From NCBI GenBank assembly GCA_044225565.1, contig JBGAIL010000140.1, forward strand, positions 1 through 13,681: a stretch of DNA of 13,681 nt, in the 5' to 3' direction. Origin of the DNA: CAVXAE01 sp044225565. GTDB taxonomy: Bacteria; Pseudomonadota; Gammaproteobacteria; Steroidobacterales; Steroidobacteraceae. Made by a program: the position numbers and the translations under genes. A model generated the notes under the pieces. That model was not told the DNA's origin, did not search any database, and saw nothing but the letters and a program-made list of their open reading frames with translations. Below, in pieces: positions 1 through 7,544 of the stretch. Numbering within the stretch: the first letter of the stretch is position 1; every line of letters starts with the position of its first letter.

Positions 1-784
1 GCCGGTCGAGCCCGATGCGGCTCGGCACGGCGGGGACGGCGCCGGTCTGGATCAGCTCCCGGCCGGGACCGGACGTGCGCGTCATGCCTTCGAGGAATCC
101 CAGATTGCCGATGATGAACGCGCCGTTGTGGTGATAGTCGTCGCCGATGAAAGGGTCGCCCGTGGTCGCCTGGGGCGAGACGGCCTTCAGCGCCGGATGC
201 GGCTCGAGCAGCGACTGCACGGTGTACCACCCGGGATAGGAAATGCCCCACTGTCCGACCCGGCCGTTGTGACCGGACAGGTTCTTCACCAGCCAGTCGA
301 TGGTGTCGTAGGTATCCGTCCCCTCGTCGATGGCGCCGGGCGCCTTCCTGTCCTTGAGCGCCGGTCTGAAATCCACCCACTGGCCGCCGGAGCGCAGCGT
401 GCCGCGACCGTCCTGGAAGACGAAGATGTAGCCGGCACGCAGGAATTCCTGCGTTGGTGCCATCCACAGAGCCTCACGGTAAAGGCCTTCGCCATAAGGC
501 CCGGCTGAGTACGGCGTGCGATGCAGCAGGATGGGGTAGCGCTGTGAGCGATCGCGCGGGCGATAGACGATCGTGTACAGCGCTACGCCATCGCGCATCG
601 CGACCCGGTGCTCGGACTTCTCGTAGTGCGCGGCGACATCGAACGCTTCGGCACCTCTTGCGCGTAAGGGGGCGACGGCGCAGAGCGCCGCCACCACCCC
701 TGCCGTGCAAATCTTCCCGATGCGCCTAGAACTTCCGCGTGACCTCCATGAGGAACTGGCGCGGCGGATTGACGTGTATGCCAC
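1..784 (-). CDS. CocE/NonD family (S15-type) serine hydrolase, C-terminus off the window edge
   Basis: Predicted secreted alpha/beta hydrolase of the CocE/NonD (X-Pro dipeptidyl-peptidase, S15) group, which cleaves esters or peptide bonds with a Ser-Asp-His triad. I translated it by hand. After a hydrophobic leader (GVVAALCAVAPLRA) come an N-terminal strand (HRVAMRDGVALYTIVYRP), the block FVFQDGRGTLRSGGQW, and the nucleophile elbow GQWGISYPGWY with Ser at 239-241. The frame continues to base 1, so the Asp and His of the triad lie outside. The start is unclear. There is no ATG in this frame; GTG at 784 overlaps the receptor gene by 59 bases and keeps an RRIGK n-region before the leader, while GTG at 697 would lose it. 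It follows the TonB receptor on the same strand, so co-transcription is likely. Family call is firm; substrate is unknown. Confidence 0.82.
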   Translation of the reverse strand, partial: MAYTSIRRASSSWRSRGSSRRIGKICTAGVVAALCAVAPLRARGAEAFDVAAHYEKSEHRVAMRDGVALYTIVYRPRDRSQRYPILLHRTPYSAGPYGEGLYREALWMAPTQEFLRAGYIFVFQDGRGTLRSGGQWVDFRPALKDRKAPGAIDEGTDTYDTIDWLVKNLSGHNGRVGQWGISYPGWYTVQSLLEPHPALKAVSPQATTGDPFIGDDYHHNGAFIIGNLGFLEGMTRTSGPGRELIQTGAVPAVPSRIGLDR

Positions 785-2993
785 CGTCCAAGCGGAAGAG
801 ATATGAAGGGGCATAGTACTTCTCGTTCAGCAGATTGGTCGCGGAAAGCTGGACGCGCCACGCATCGAAGTCGTAGAAGACCCGAGCGTCGACCTCCGTG
901 TAATCGCCGAAGAGATGCGGAAAGAACAATCCCGTGGCGTTGTCGTAGAACTCGGGCATCTTGTGATGCACGACGCCGCCACCAAAGCCCAGGCCCTGGA
1001 GCGCACCACCCTGCAGCTGGTAGCTGCTGTAGAGCGCCATGCCGAACTTCGGACCGAGCGGTGAGGGCTTTCCGGACAGCGCGCCGTCGATGAACTCGTT
1101 GTCCATCCACACGAGTGAGCCGTAGACGTCCCAGCCGTTGACGATCTCGCCCTGGAAATCCACCTCCACGCCGCGGGAGCGCTGGACGCCGAGCGCGATG
1201 CTGTAGCGGGGGTTGTCCGGGTCCTGCTCTGCGATGTTGGTCCGCTCGGTGTTGAACAACCCCATCGACCAGGACAACTGCTGATTCAGCAGGTCACCCT
1301 TCAATCCGACTTCATACGTCACGCCTTCCTCGGGCCCCAGCGGGGTGCCGGCCCCATCCGGATCGCTCGGGTCGAAAGCAAAACCCGCGCGCGGGGTGAA
1401 CGTCTCGCCATACGTGGCGTAGGCGTTCATGCTCTGCGAGAGCTTGTAGGTGACACCGGACTGGAAGGTGACCTTGCTGGTCGACGGGTCCGTGGTGTAC
1501 GGATTGAGCTCCTCGAAGCTCGTCACCCCGCCCACGTTGTAGCGGCGGGTCGAATGCGAGTAGCGCGCGCCGAGCAGGACCGAAAGGCGGTCCGTCGGTT
1601 TCAAGAGCGTCTGCGCGGTGAAGCCGTAATAGCGGTCGTGGACGTAGCCGCCCCAGAAGCTGCCGGTATCCCCATACGCTCCGCCCGGCGTGAAGTCGTC
1701 GAGGCTCGTGGGATCGGGCAACAGCGAATAGTCGGGATCGTAGATGTTCAGCCCCAGCGATGCGCTGGGATAGGGCGCACCGGCATACTCGGTGTAGCTG
1801 TCGAGCTTGGTGGCGTCCACGCCGAAAAACAGCGTGTGCTCGCGGCCGAACGCCTCGAAATTGCCGAACAGGTTGACCTCGCCCGAGTACGCCGGATCCT
1901 TGGTGTCGTCGAAGTACAGGTACGTGTCCGTGAATCCCTGCGGATCGGCCGTCTGAAACCACGCGCGTTTGACGAGGCCGGAGACCTCGCTGTACTGCAG
2001 GTTCGAGCGCAGCATCCAGCCGCTGTCGAAGCGGTGCTCGAGATAAGCCCGGGCGAAGATCGAGGTCCGGTCCGCGTTGGCCCAGGCAGCATCGCCCAGG
2101 CGGGAGCGGGGAACGTCGGGGAACTGAAAGTCCTCGGGCGAGGGATTGTCGGGGTCGCTCCCCACGAACTGCGGCGGGTAGCCTTCGGACGGCAGGTAGT
2201 CGAGCTTCTGATAGTTGACCTGCACGAGCAGGGACGTGTCGTCCGTGAACTGGTACTTGAGGCTCGGAGCGACCACGGCCACCCGGCGGAAAGCGAAATC
2301 GAGATAGGACTTCTCGTCCACATAAGCACCGACCATCCGGAACGTGAGGCGGCCGTCGTCGGTCAGGGGGCCGTAGAAGTCGGCCATGCCGCGATAGTGA
2401 TCGTAGCTCCCGGCCTCGAGCGTGATCGCACCGCCGAACTGCGGCTGGGGCTGCTTGGAGATCACGTTGACGGTGCCGGCCACCGAGGCCTGTCCGTACA
2501 GCGTCGACGTCGCTCCCTTGACGATTTCCAGTCGCTCGTAGGGCGCGAAGTCCGGACGTGAGCGGGGATACACCCGGAATCCGTCGATCTTGAACGAATC
2601 GTGAAACTCGTTGCGGAACCCGCGGAAATACGTCCACGAGTACCCCATGATGTTGTGATTGGCGTGGCTGCCCGCGTCGAGCTTGTAGAGCTCGTTGAGC
2701 GTGGTCACGCCGCTGAAATCCATCATGTCGTTGGTGACGATCTTGACCGTCTGCGGCGTGTCCTTCACCGACATCGGCATCTTCGTGGCGCTCTCGACGG
2801 TCTTGTCGTACTTGAAGCTCAGGCCGCGAACGACCACTTCCTCGAGCTTCTCCTGCTCCTGGGGCCGCGCCGGATCCTTGGCCGGCGGGTCCGCGGCCGG
2901 CGGCGCCTGCTGCGCCCATACGCTGGCCACGCTGCACCCGATGACCCCGGCGACGAAGCGGCTGATGGGTCGGGCGTGTTTGAGTTCGCTCAT
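726..2993 (-). CDS. TonB-dependent outer-membrane receptor, siderophore-receptor-like
   Basis: A 755-residue TonB-dependent receptor that should import a scarce ligand across the outer membrane using TonB/ExbBD energy. Visible parts: signal peptide about residues 1-27 ending VWA; a Pro/Ala/Gln-rich linker; TonB-box-like LEEVVVRG near 50-57; a plug domain with DTPQTVKIVTNDMM and YERLEIVKGATSTLYGQ followed by the AGTVNVISKQP block; then a long beta-barrel ending in the Omp-type terminal aromatic, MEVTRKF. The plug resembles ferric-siderophore receptors such as FhuA/FecA/FpvA relatives, but no siderophore biosynthesis or ABC gene is present, so iron is only a family-level guess. A GGGGGA ribosome site lies 5 bases before the ATG. 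It is followed directly by the S15-type hydrolase, which may process the same cargo. Length is usual for the family. Confidence 0.95.
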   Translation of the reverse strand: MSELKHARPISRFVAGVIGCSVASVWAQQAPPAADPPAKDPARPQEQEKLEEVVVRGLSFKYDKTVESATKMPMSVKDTPQTVKIVTNDMMDFSGVTTLNELYKLDAGSHANHNIMGYSWTYFRGFRNEFHDSFKIDGFRVYPRSRPDFAPYERLEIVKGATSTLYGQASVAGTVNVISKQPQPQFGGAITLEAGSYDHYRGMADFYGPLTDDGRLTFRMVGAYVDEKSYLDFAFRRVAVVAPSLKYQFTDDTSLLVQVNYQKLDYLPSEGYPPQFVGSDPDNPSPEDFQFPDVPRSRLGDAAWANADRTSIFARAYLEHRFDSGWMLRSNLQYSEVSGLVKRAWFQTADPQGFTDTYLYFDDTKDPAYSGEVNLFGNFEAFGREHTLFFGVDATKLDSYTEYAGAPYPSASLGLNIYDPDYSLLPDPTSLDDFTPGGAYGDTGSFWGGYVHDRYYGFTAQTLLKPTDRLSVLLGARYSHSTRRYNVGGVTSFEELNPYTTDPSTSKVTFQSGVTYKLSQSMNAYATYGETFTPRAGFAFDPSDPDGAGTPLGPEEGVTYEVGLKGDLLNQQLSWSMGLFNTERTNIAEQDPDNPRYSIALGVQRSRGVEVDFQGEIVNGWDVYGSLVWMDNEFIDGALSGKPSPLGPKFGMALYSSYQLQGGALQGLGFGGGVVHHKMPEFYDNATGLFFPHLFGDYTEVDARVFYDFDAWRVQLSATNLLNEKYYAPSYLFRLDGGIHVNPPRQFLMEVTRKF

Positions 2994-3051
2994 GAGATCC
3001 CCCGGACGTTTGAGCTCCGACGGCGGGGGAGGATATCGGCCGGATCCGCGA

Positions 3052-3075
3052 TCCTGGCCATAACCAGGACTTATA
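3052..3075 (-). promoter_or_regulatory. Candidate promoter -10 and operator-like inverted repeat upstream of the TonB receptor gene
   Basis: On the minus strand a TATAAG hexamer (3075-3070) is followed at once by a perfect 6-bp inverted repeat, TCCTGG-N6-CCAGGA (3069-3052), about 60 bases before the receptor ATG. An inverted repeat at the expected transcription start is a classical operator position. The -35 region (around 3091-3096, TGGAAC) is weak, and the repeat does not look like a Fur box. It could also be a short 5' UTR hairpin or chance. Confidence 0.3.
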
Positions 3076-3126
3076 CCTCGCCGGAGTTCCGTTCCACGAG
3101 TGTGGCGTAGGCCTGCGGGGCCGCCG

Positions 3127-3579
3127 CTAGCCCTGATGCTTCTCGACGAACACCTTGAGGCGGGCCATGGCGCGCTCCCACGCGGTGCGCAGCCGCATGA
3201 AGCGCGTGTCCCAGTCCGGGCTGCCCGGCACGCCCGAGCCCAGTACCCGAAGGATGGTGCCCTCGCCCTGCGCTTCCAGGATGAAGTCCGTCACGATGGC
3301 CGTCTCGGCCGCCGGCAGGCTGGCGGAGGGGAGGAAGATGAGCCGCATGCGCCGGCCCGGCATGAAGACGTCGATATGCGCCTCCAGTTCTGTGACGCGA
3401 TCCACGCTTGCGCGGAACGAGCCGCCCTCCCGCGGCCGGATGTAGGCGTCCGGCGCGCACCAGCGGGTGAGGTGCGCCGGCTCGGTGAGCGCGCTCCACA
3501 CGCGATCCGAGTCGGCCATGATGTCCACGCGGTGCGCATATCCCCGGGTACGGTCGGCCATGGCGGAATTGTGCCTCAT
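3127..3579 (-). CDS. SRPBCC family (AHSA1/START-like) protein
   Basis: A 150-residue SRPBCC-fold protein of the AHSA1-like group, small cytoplasmic helix-grip proteins with a hydrophobic ligand cavity; most have no defined function. Family features are HRVDIMADSDRVWSALTEP, AHLTRWCAPDAYIRP with EGGSFR shortly after, the central strand pair (MRLIFLPSASL, TAIVTDFILEAQGEGTILRV) and a final amphipathic helix (WERAMARLKVFVEKH). There is no signal peptide. The start at 3579 has a GGGAAG site 5 bases upstream; Met7 at 3561 is an alternative. It diverges from the hybrid kinase across 77 bases and precedes the TonB receptor on the same strand by 133 bases. A tie to either neighbour is not shown by the sequence. 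Confidence 0.88.
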   Translation of the reverse strand: MRHNSAMADRTRGYAHRVDIMADSDRVWSALTEPAHLTRWCAPDAYIRPREGGSFRASVDRVTELEAHIDVFMPGRRMRLIFLPSASLPAAETAIVTDFILEAQGEGTILRVLGSGVPGSPDWDTRFMRLRTAWERAMARLKVFVEKHQG

Positions 3580-3656
3580 CGCTTCCCGGCGCCGGGGCTG
3601 ACGGGGTCGCGTTTTAGCGAACCCGGTACAAGGAGCGCGGGGGATCGGCCGTTAAG
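3580..3656. promoter_or_regulatory. Divergent intergenic region between SRPBCC and hybrid kinase genes
   Basis: This 77-base gap must hold the start signals for both divergent genes. It contains an imperfect inverted repeat, GGGTCGC then GCGAACCC around an AT-rich loop (about 3604-3624), followed by AAGGAG, which lies about 19 bases before the kinase ATG and is too far to be its ribosome site. An in-frame TAG at about 3612 prevents any longer kinase start. No clear -10/-35 pair is visible. Confidence 0.3.
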
Positions 3657-6251
3657 ATGTCCGTCATTTGTCGAAGGCCGGCCCTCTTGAAAGCCGAAGC
3701 AAAAGCCGAAAACACCGAAGCGGCGCTCAAGGCCGCGCTGCTGCGCAGTGAGGCGGCGGAGACCGCCCTGCGCCGCGAGCGGGAGATGCAGGACACCGTG
3801 GCCGCCATGGCCCGCATCGGCGGCTGGGAGCTCGACCTCGCGACCATGACGCCCATCTGGTCGGACGCGGTCTACCGCATCCACGAGCTGGACCCGGCGA
3901 CCAGTCCGAACCTCCGCGACGCCATCAACTGCTACGCCCCGGAGGCGCGCCCGGTGGTCGAGCGTGCCCTCAAGGAAGCGCTCGAAGGCGGCAAGCCTTA
4001 CGACCACACCGTTCCCCTGATCACCGCGAAAGGGCGGCGGCTGTGGGTACGGGTGATGGGCGTGGCCGAAACCCGCAACGGCGTGGTCACCCGGCTCTAT
4101 GGAGCCATGCAGGACGTCACCATGATGCGCGAGGCGGAGGAGCTGCGCATCTCGGCACTCGAGGCGGAAGCCGCCGCGAGCCGCGCGAAGGCGGACTTCC
4201 TCTCCAACATGAGCCACGAGATCCGCACGCCGATGAACGGCGTGATCGGCATGACGGAGCTGCTGCTCGACACGCCGTTGCAGCCGATGCAGCGTGAGTT
4301 TGCGGACACCATCCGCAGCAGCGCGACGGCCCTGCTCGGCATCGTCAACGACATCCTGGACTTCTCGAAGATGGAGTCCGGCAAGCTCGAGATCGAGCGC
4401 GTGGACATGAGCGTGCGCGAGTGCGTCGAGGACGTCGGCATGACGCTCGCCGCGCAGGCCAACGGGCGCGATGTGGAAGTCGTCGTGAACGTCGATCCGG
4501 GCGTGCCGGACCGCCTGCTCGGCGATGCGGTGCGCCTGCGACAGGTGCTCATGAACCTCGGCGGCAACGCGATCAAGTTCACCTCGAAAGGTGAGGTCGT
4601 CATCGAAGTATTTCCGGTGGCGTTGCGCTCCGGGCGCGCGCTCCTGAGCTTCGAAGTGCGCGACACAGGCGTCGGCATGCCGCCCGAGACCATCAAGCGG
4701 CTCTTCGAGCCCTTCACTCAGGGCGACACTTCCAGCACGCGCCAGCACGGTGGCACCGGCCTCGGGCTCACGATCGTGCGCGGCCTGGTTGGGCTGATGG
4801 ACGGTCAACTCGACGTCACGAGCAGCCCGGGTCGCGGCTCGGTATTCAGCTTCACGCTGCCGTTCGACGCCATCTACGACGCCGCCGAGCCCACGGGCAG
4901 CGTGCGCGTCATCCAGCAGGGCCGACGCCTGCTGGTAATGGATGACAACGCGACCAACCGGCGCGTGATGCGTGGCCAGCTCGAGCCTGCGGGCCTGAAG
5001 ATCGCGGAAGCCTCGGGCGGCGCCGACGCGCTGCACGCGCTGCGCGAAGCGCATCGCGAGGGCGAACCTTTCGATCTCGTCATCGTGGACGACCAGATGC
5101 CCGACTGCGACGGTCTCATGTTCGCCGCCCAGCTCAAAGCGATTCCGGACCTCGCGGGCGCGCAGCTGGTGCTGCTCACTTCCGCGGACCGCAACGACAG
5201 CCTGAAGGCGCTCGCCAATGCGGGATTCGCGGCGTATCTCACCAAGCCCGTGCGTGGCCGTGAGCTGCTCGCGTGCGTCGAGAGAGTGCTGGATCAAGCC
5301 AACTCCTCCGGTCGCTTCCAGGGGCTCGTGACCCGAAGCTCGCTCGCGGCGGAGCAAGGGCAGGGTCGCTATCGCGGGCGCGTGCTGGTGGTGGAGGACA
5401 ACGTCGTCAACCAGCAGGTGGCGAAGCGCTTCATCGAAAGGCTCGGCTGCGAAGTCACGCTCGTGGACAACGGCCAGCGTGCGGTGGAAGCGTGCCGCTC
5501 GACCGAGTTCAGCCTGATCCTGATGGACGTGCAGATGCCCGTCATGGACGGAATTACCGCCACGAGCAGGATTCGCAGCGCGGACGGACCCAACCGCCGT
5601 GCGCCGATCGTCGCGTTGACTGCCAGTGCCATGACGGACGAGACCGAGCAGTGCATCGCCGCAGGCATGAACACCGTGCTGGCGAAGCCGCTCGAGATCG
5701 GCAAGCTCCGTGAGTTGCTCGAACAGCACGGGTTCAAGGCCGAAGGCGGCTTGCTCTCGCCCGTCAGCCCGTCCGTTGCGCAAGGTACGCCCACGGCGCC
5801 GGAACCGGTTGGCACCGCCTCGCCTGACACCGCGCCTTCGGCTGAATCCGACCTCGCGGTGCTCGAGCAAGGGGCCGGCTCATCGAGCACACCGGCCGGA
5901 CCCTCCGCCTCCGCCCCAGTGGATCTGGGCCAGCTGCGCACCGTGGTCGGAGACGATTCGCAGTTCCTGCGCGAGCTGTGCGACACGTTCACCTCGAGCA
6001 GCGCCCGCATCGTCGCCGACATGGGGCCGGTGCTGGCCGCCGGCGACCGGGCGGCACTCAGCTCGCTGGCCCACAAGCTCAAAGGCGGCAGCAGCAGCGT
6101 GTGTGCCCACGAGCTCGCCAGGCTGGCCGCCGCCCTGGAGAAGGACGCCAGGCACAAGCCCCTCACCGAGCTCGAGCCGGCCGTCGCGAAGCTCAGGCAG
6201 GCATTCGACGCCGCAGCGGGTTATGTTGCGACCCAGGTTTCCGCAGCATGA
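3657..6251 (+). CDS. Soluble hybrid sensor histidine kinase (PAS-HisKA-HATPase-REC-REC-Hpt)
   Basis: An 864-residue hybrid kinase able to run a whole phosphorelay in one chain. In order: N-terminal coiled coil (about 10-48); PAS_3-like sensor (about 52-150, IGGWELD to YGAMQDVTMM); second coiled coil; HisKA with FLSNMSHEIRTPMNGVIG and phospho-acceptor His187; HATPase_c with N-box Asn304, G1 DTGVGM at 336 and G2 GGTGLG at 365; REC1 with acidic pair 429-430, predicted phospho-Asp478 and Lys530; REC2 with Glu580/Asp581, Asp624 and Lys677; an Ala/Pro/Ser-rich linker (about 700-760); and an Hpt domain with His806 in LAHKLKGGSS. All key residues are present in both receivers. No transmembrane segment or signal peptide is visible, so it should sense a cytoplasmic cue through PAS, unlike membrane BarA-type kinases. 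It overlaps the next gene by ATGA, which suggests the diguanylate cyclase is its output partner. Confidence 0.95.
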   Translation: MSVICRRPALLKAEAKAENTEAALKAALLRSEAAETALRREREMQDTVAAMARIGGWELDLATMTPIWSDAVYRIHELDPATSPNLRDAINCYAPEARPVVERALKEALEGGKPYDHTVPLITAKGRRLWVRVMGVAETRNGVVTRLYGAMQDVTMMREAEELRISALEAEAAASRAKADFLSNMSHEIRTPMNGVIGMTELLLDTPLQPMQREFADTIRSSATALLGIVNDILDFSKMESGKLEIERVDMSVRECVEDVGMTLAAQANGRDVEVVVNVDPGVPDRLLGDAVRLRQVLMNLGGNAIKFTSKGEVVIEVFPVALRSGRALLSFEVRDTGVGMPPETIKRLFEPFTQGDTSSTRQHGGTGLGLTIVRGLVGLMDGQLDVTSSPGRGSVFSFTLPFDAIYDAAEPTGSVRVIQQGRRLLVMDDNATNRRVMRGQLEPAGLKIAEASGGADALHALREAHREGEPFDLVIVDDQMPDCDGLMFAAQLKAIPDLAGAQLVLLTSADRNDSLKALANAGFAAYLTKPVRGRELLACVERVLDQANSSGRFQGLVTRSSLAAEQGQGRYRGRVLVVEDNVVNQQVAKRFIERLGCEVTLVDNGQRAVEACRSTEFSLILMDVQMPVMDGITATSRIRSADGPNRRAPIVALTASAMTDETEQCIAAGMNTVLAKPLEIGKLRELLEQHGFKAEGGLLSPVSPSVAQGTPTAPEPVGTASPDTAPSAESDLAVLEQGAGSSSTPAGPSASAPVDLGQLRTVVGDDSQFLRELCDTFTSSSARIVADMGPVLAAGDRAALSSLAHKLKGGSSSVCAHELARLAAALEKDARHKPLTELEPAVAKLRQAFDAAAGYVATQVSAA

Positions 6252-7189
6252 GCGACGCGCCTCAATTCCGCCTCCTGCTCGTCGAGGACGAGCCCACCCA
6301 GCGCATGCTCGTCGAACGCCAGTTGCGCAAGGCGGGTTATGCCGTGGAGACCGCGGTCGATGGCGAAGAGGCGCTCCGGAAGATCCTCGGTGGGCAGTTT
6401 CAGCTCCTGCTGACGGATTGGGACATGCCCGGGATGGATGGCCGCACGCTGTGCCGGCGCGTCCGGGAAGCCAACCTGCCCACCTACATCTACATCCTGC
6501 TGCTCACGAGCCATGGCTCGACCGCCGACGTGGTGGCCGGCCTCGACGCCGGAGCGGACGACTACCTGCGCAAGCCAGCCAATGAGGCGGAGCTCGTCGC
6601 GCGCCTCAATTCCGGGCGCCGCATCGTCTGCCTGGAGCAGTCCCTCCGGGATGCCAATGCGAAGATCCAGCAGCTCTCCGAGACCGATTCGCTGGTCGGC
6701 ACCTTCAACCGTCGCTATCTGAGCTCCCAGCTGGTGCGCGAGGTGGACCGCGCCTGCCGATATCGGCATCCGCTCGCTGCGGTGATGGCGGACCTCGACC
6801 GCTTCAAGATGATCAACGACGAGCGCGGCCACCAGACGGGCGACGAGGTGCTGCAGCGCTTCGCGGAGATGGCCAGATCCACCGTGCGGCCGAGCGACTG
6901 GATCGCGCGCTACGGTGGCGAGGAATTCGTGATCGTGCTGCCCGAGACCGATCTCGCCGGCGCGACAGTCGCGGCGGAAAAGCTGCGCGCGCTCTGCGCC
7001 GCCACGCTCATCGAAACTTCGAGCGGGCCGCTTTCCATCACTGCGAGCTTCGGGGTAGCGGAACTGAATGCAGCCTGCGCTTCGCAATCCGCGGATGCCG
7101 CCGCACAGGCGCTGCTGCGCCGCGCGGACGCTGCGCTCTACACCAGCAAGAACGAAGGGCGAAACCGCGTCACCCTGTCCATGGAGTAG
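6248..7189 (+). CDS. Response regulator diguanylate cyclase (REC-GGDEF)
   Basis: A 313-residue PleD/WspR-like response regulator that should make c-di-GMP from two GTP when phosphorylated. The REC domain (about 7-125) has Glu13/Asp14, phospho-Asp57 in LLLTDWDMPGMDG and Lys109 in YLRKP. A short helical linker (EQSLRDANAKIQQLSETDSL) leads to a GGDEF domain (about 150-310) with the intact signature RYGGEEF (GGEEF at 223-227). RPSD at 214-217 is exactly five residues before it, the RxxD inhibitory I-site, so product feedback is likely. Catalysis should be intact. The ATG sits in the ATGA overlap with the kinase stop, implying translational coupling; a longer reading in this frame runs inside the kinase gene and is not needed. 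It converges with the XRE gene, stops 4 bases apart. Confidence 0.94.
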   Translation: MSDAPQFRLLLVEDEPTQRMLVERQLRKAGYAVETAVDGEEALRKILGGQFQLLLTDWDMPGMDGRTLCRRVREANLPTYIYILLLTSHGSTADVVAGLDAGADDYLRKPANEAELVARLNSGRRIVCLEQSLRDANAKIQQLSETDSLVGTFNRRYLSSQLVREVDRACRYRHPLAAVMADLDRFKMINDERGHQTGDEVLQRFAEMARSTVRPSDWIARYGGEEFVIVLPETDLAGATVAAEKLRALCAATLIETSSGPLSITASFGVAELNAACASQSADAAAQALLRRADAALYTSKNEGRNRVTLSME

Positions 7190-7193
7190 ACCG

Positions 7194-7427
7194 CTACTTC
7201 AGGACGCGCCGCAGCAAATCAGCCGGATCGCAGCCCAGCGTCTCGGCGTAATCGCAGAATTCGAGCACGTTCAGCTGCCGCTCGCCCCCTTCGATCTTCC
7301 CTACGAAGGAATGCGCGCGCTTCAGGCGTCTTGCCAGCTCGCGCTGCGTCATGCCGGCCGCACGGCGTGCGCCTGCAAGCTCCCGCATGAGTGCGCCATG
7401 CCGTGCGCTGCGTAGTTGCTTTCCCAA
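7194..7427 (-). CDS. XRE-family helix-turn-helix transcriptional regulator
   Basis: A 77-residue single-domain XRE (Cro/CI-type) DNA-binding protein. The helix-turn-helix is clear: GMTQRELARRLKRAHSFVGKI, followed by EGGERQLNVLEFCDYAETLG. This closely follows the usual pattern of small stand-alone regulators (LTQ.ELA.RLGRPQSFVSK.E.GERRLDV.EF). The start is TTG at 7427. It retains the N-terminal LRSARHGALMRELAGARR segment normal for these proteins, and a GGGGA stretch lies just upstream. ATG at 7388 (64 residues) is possible but has no ribosome site. It diverges from the 69-residue gene across 117 bases containing inverted repeats, so it may regulate itself and that neighbour. No toxin partner is recognised. 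Confidence 0.85.
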   Translation of the reverse strand: MGKQLRSARHGALMRELAGARRAAGMTQRELARRLKRAHSFVGKIEGGERQLNVLEFCDYAETLGCDPADLLRRVLK

Positions 7428-7430
7428 AGC

Positions 7431-7490
7431 TGTCCCCGCTCGAGGAGCGGGATTGAAAGCGATCCGCCGCTTGCTCCCATCGAGGGGACA
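7431..7490. promoter_or_regulatory. Inverted repeats in the XRE/small-protein divergent region
   Basis: Two nested symmetric elements are visible. One is CCCGCTC-gag-GAGCGGG (7435-7451), a perfect 7-bp palindrome whose near edge lies 7 bases upstream of the regulator's TTG. The other is TGTCCCC (7431-7437) matched by GGGGACA (7484-7490); with flanks they read TGTCCCC-GC-TCGA and TCGA-GGGGACA. Regulators of this class usually bind short palindromes in their own promoter, so these are operator candidates. An additional GGCGGC-ga-GCCGCC hairpin (7515-7528) lies just before the small gene's ribosome site. High GC makes chance repeats common. Confidence 0.35.
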
Positions 7491-7544
7491 AGACTAGAGT
7501 AGCGGCAGGAACCGGGCGGCGAGCCGCCTTCCAAGGATGACCCC

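Noticed and set aside
1554..2561. A 335-codon plus-strand frame opposite the TonB receptor
   Set aside because: Antisense shadow; no domain and no ribosome site of note.
1312..2937. A 541-codon minus-strand frame inside the TonB receptor
   Set aside because: Alternative frame of a clear receptor gene; Arg/Pro/Gly-rich with no motifs.
3576..5870. A 764-codon open frame on the minus strand
   Set aside because: It is antisense to the hybrid kinase, whose domains are all intact. The His/Arg-rich translation shows no recognisable fold.
5978..6247. A 90-codon N-terminal extension of the diguanylate cyclase
   Set aside because: It lies inside the kinase's Hpt-coding region in another frame, is Arg/Gln-rich, and the REC domain starts properly at the ATG at 6248.
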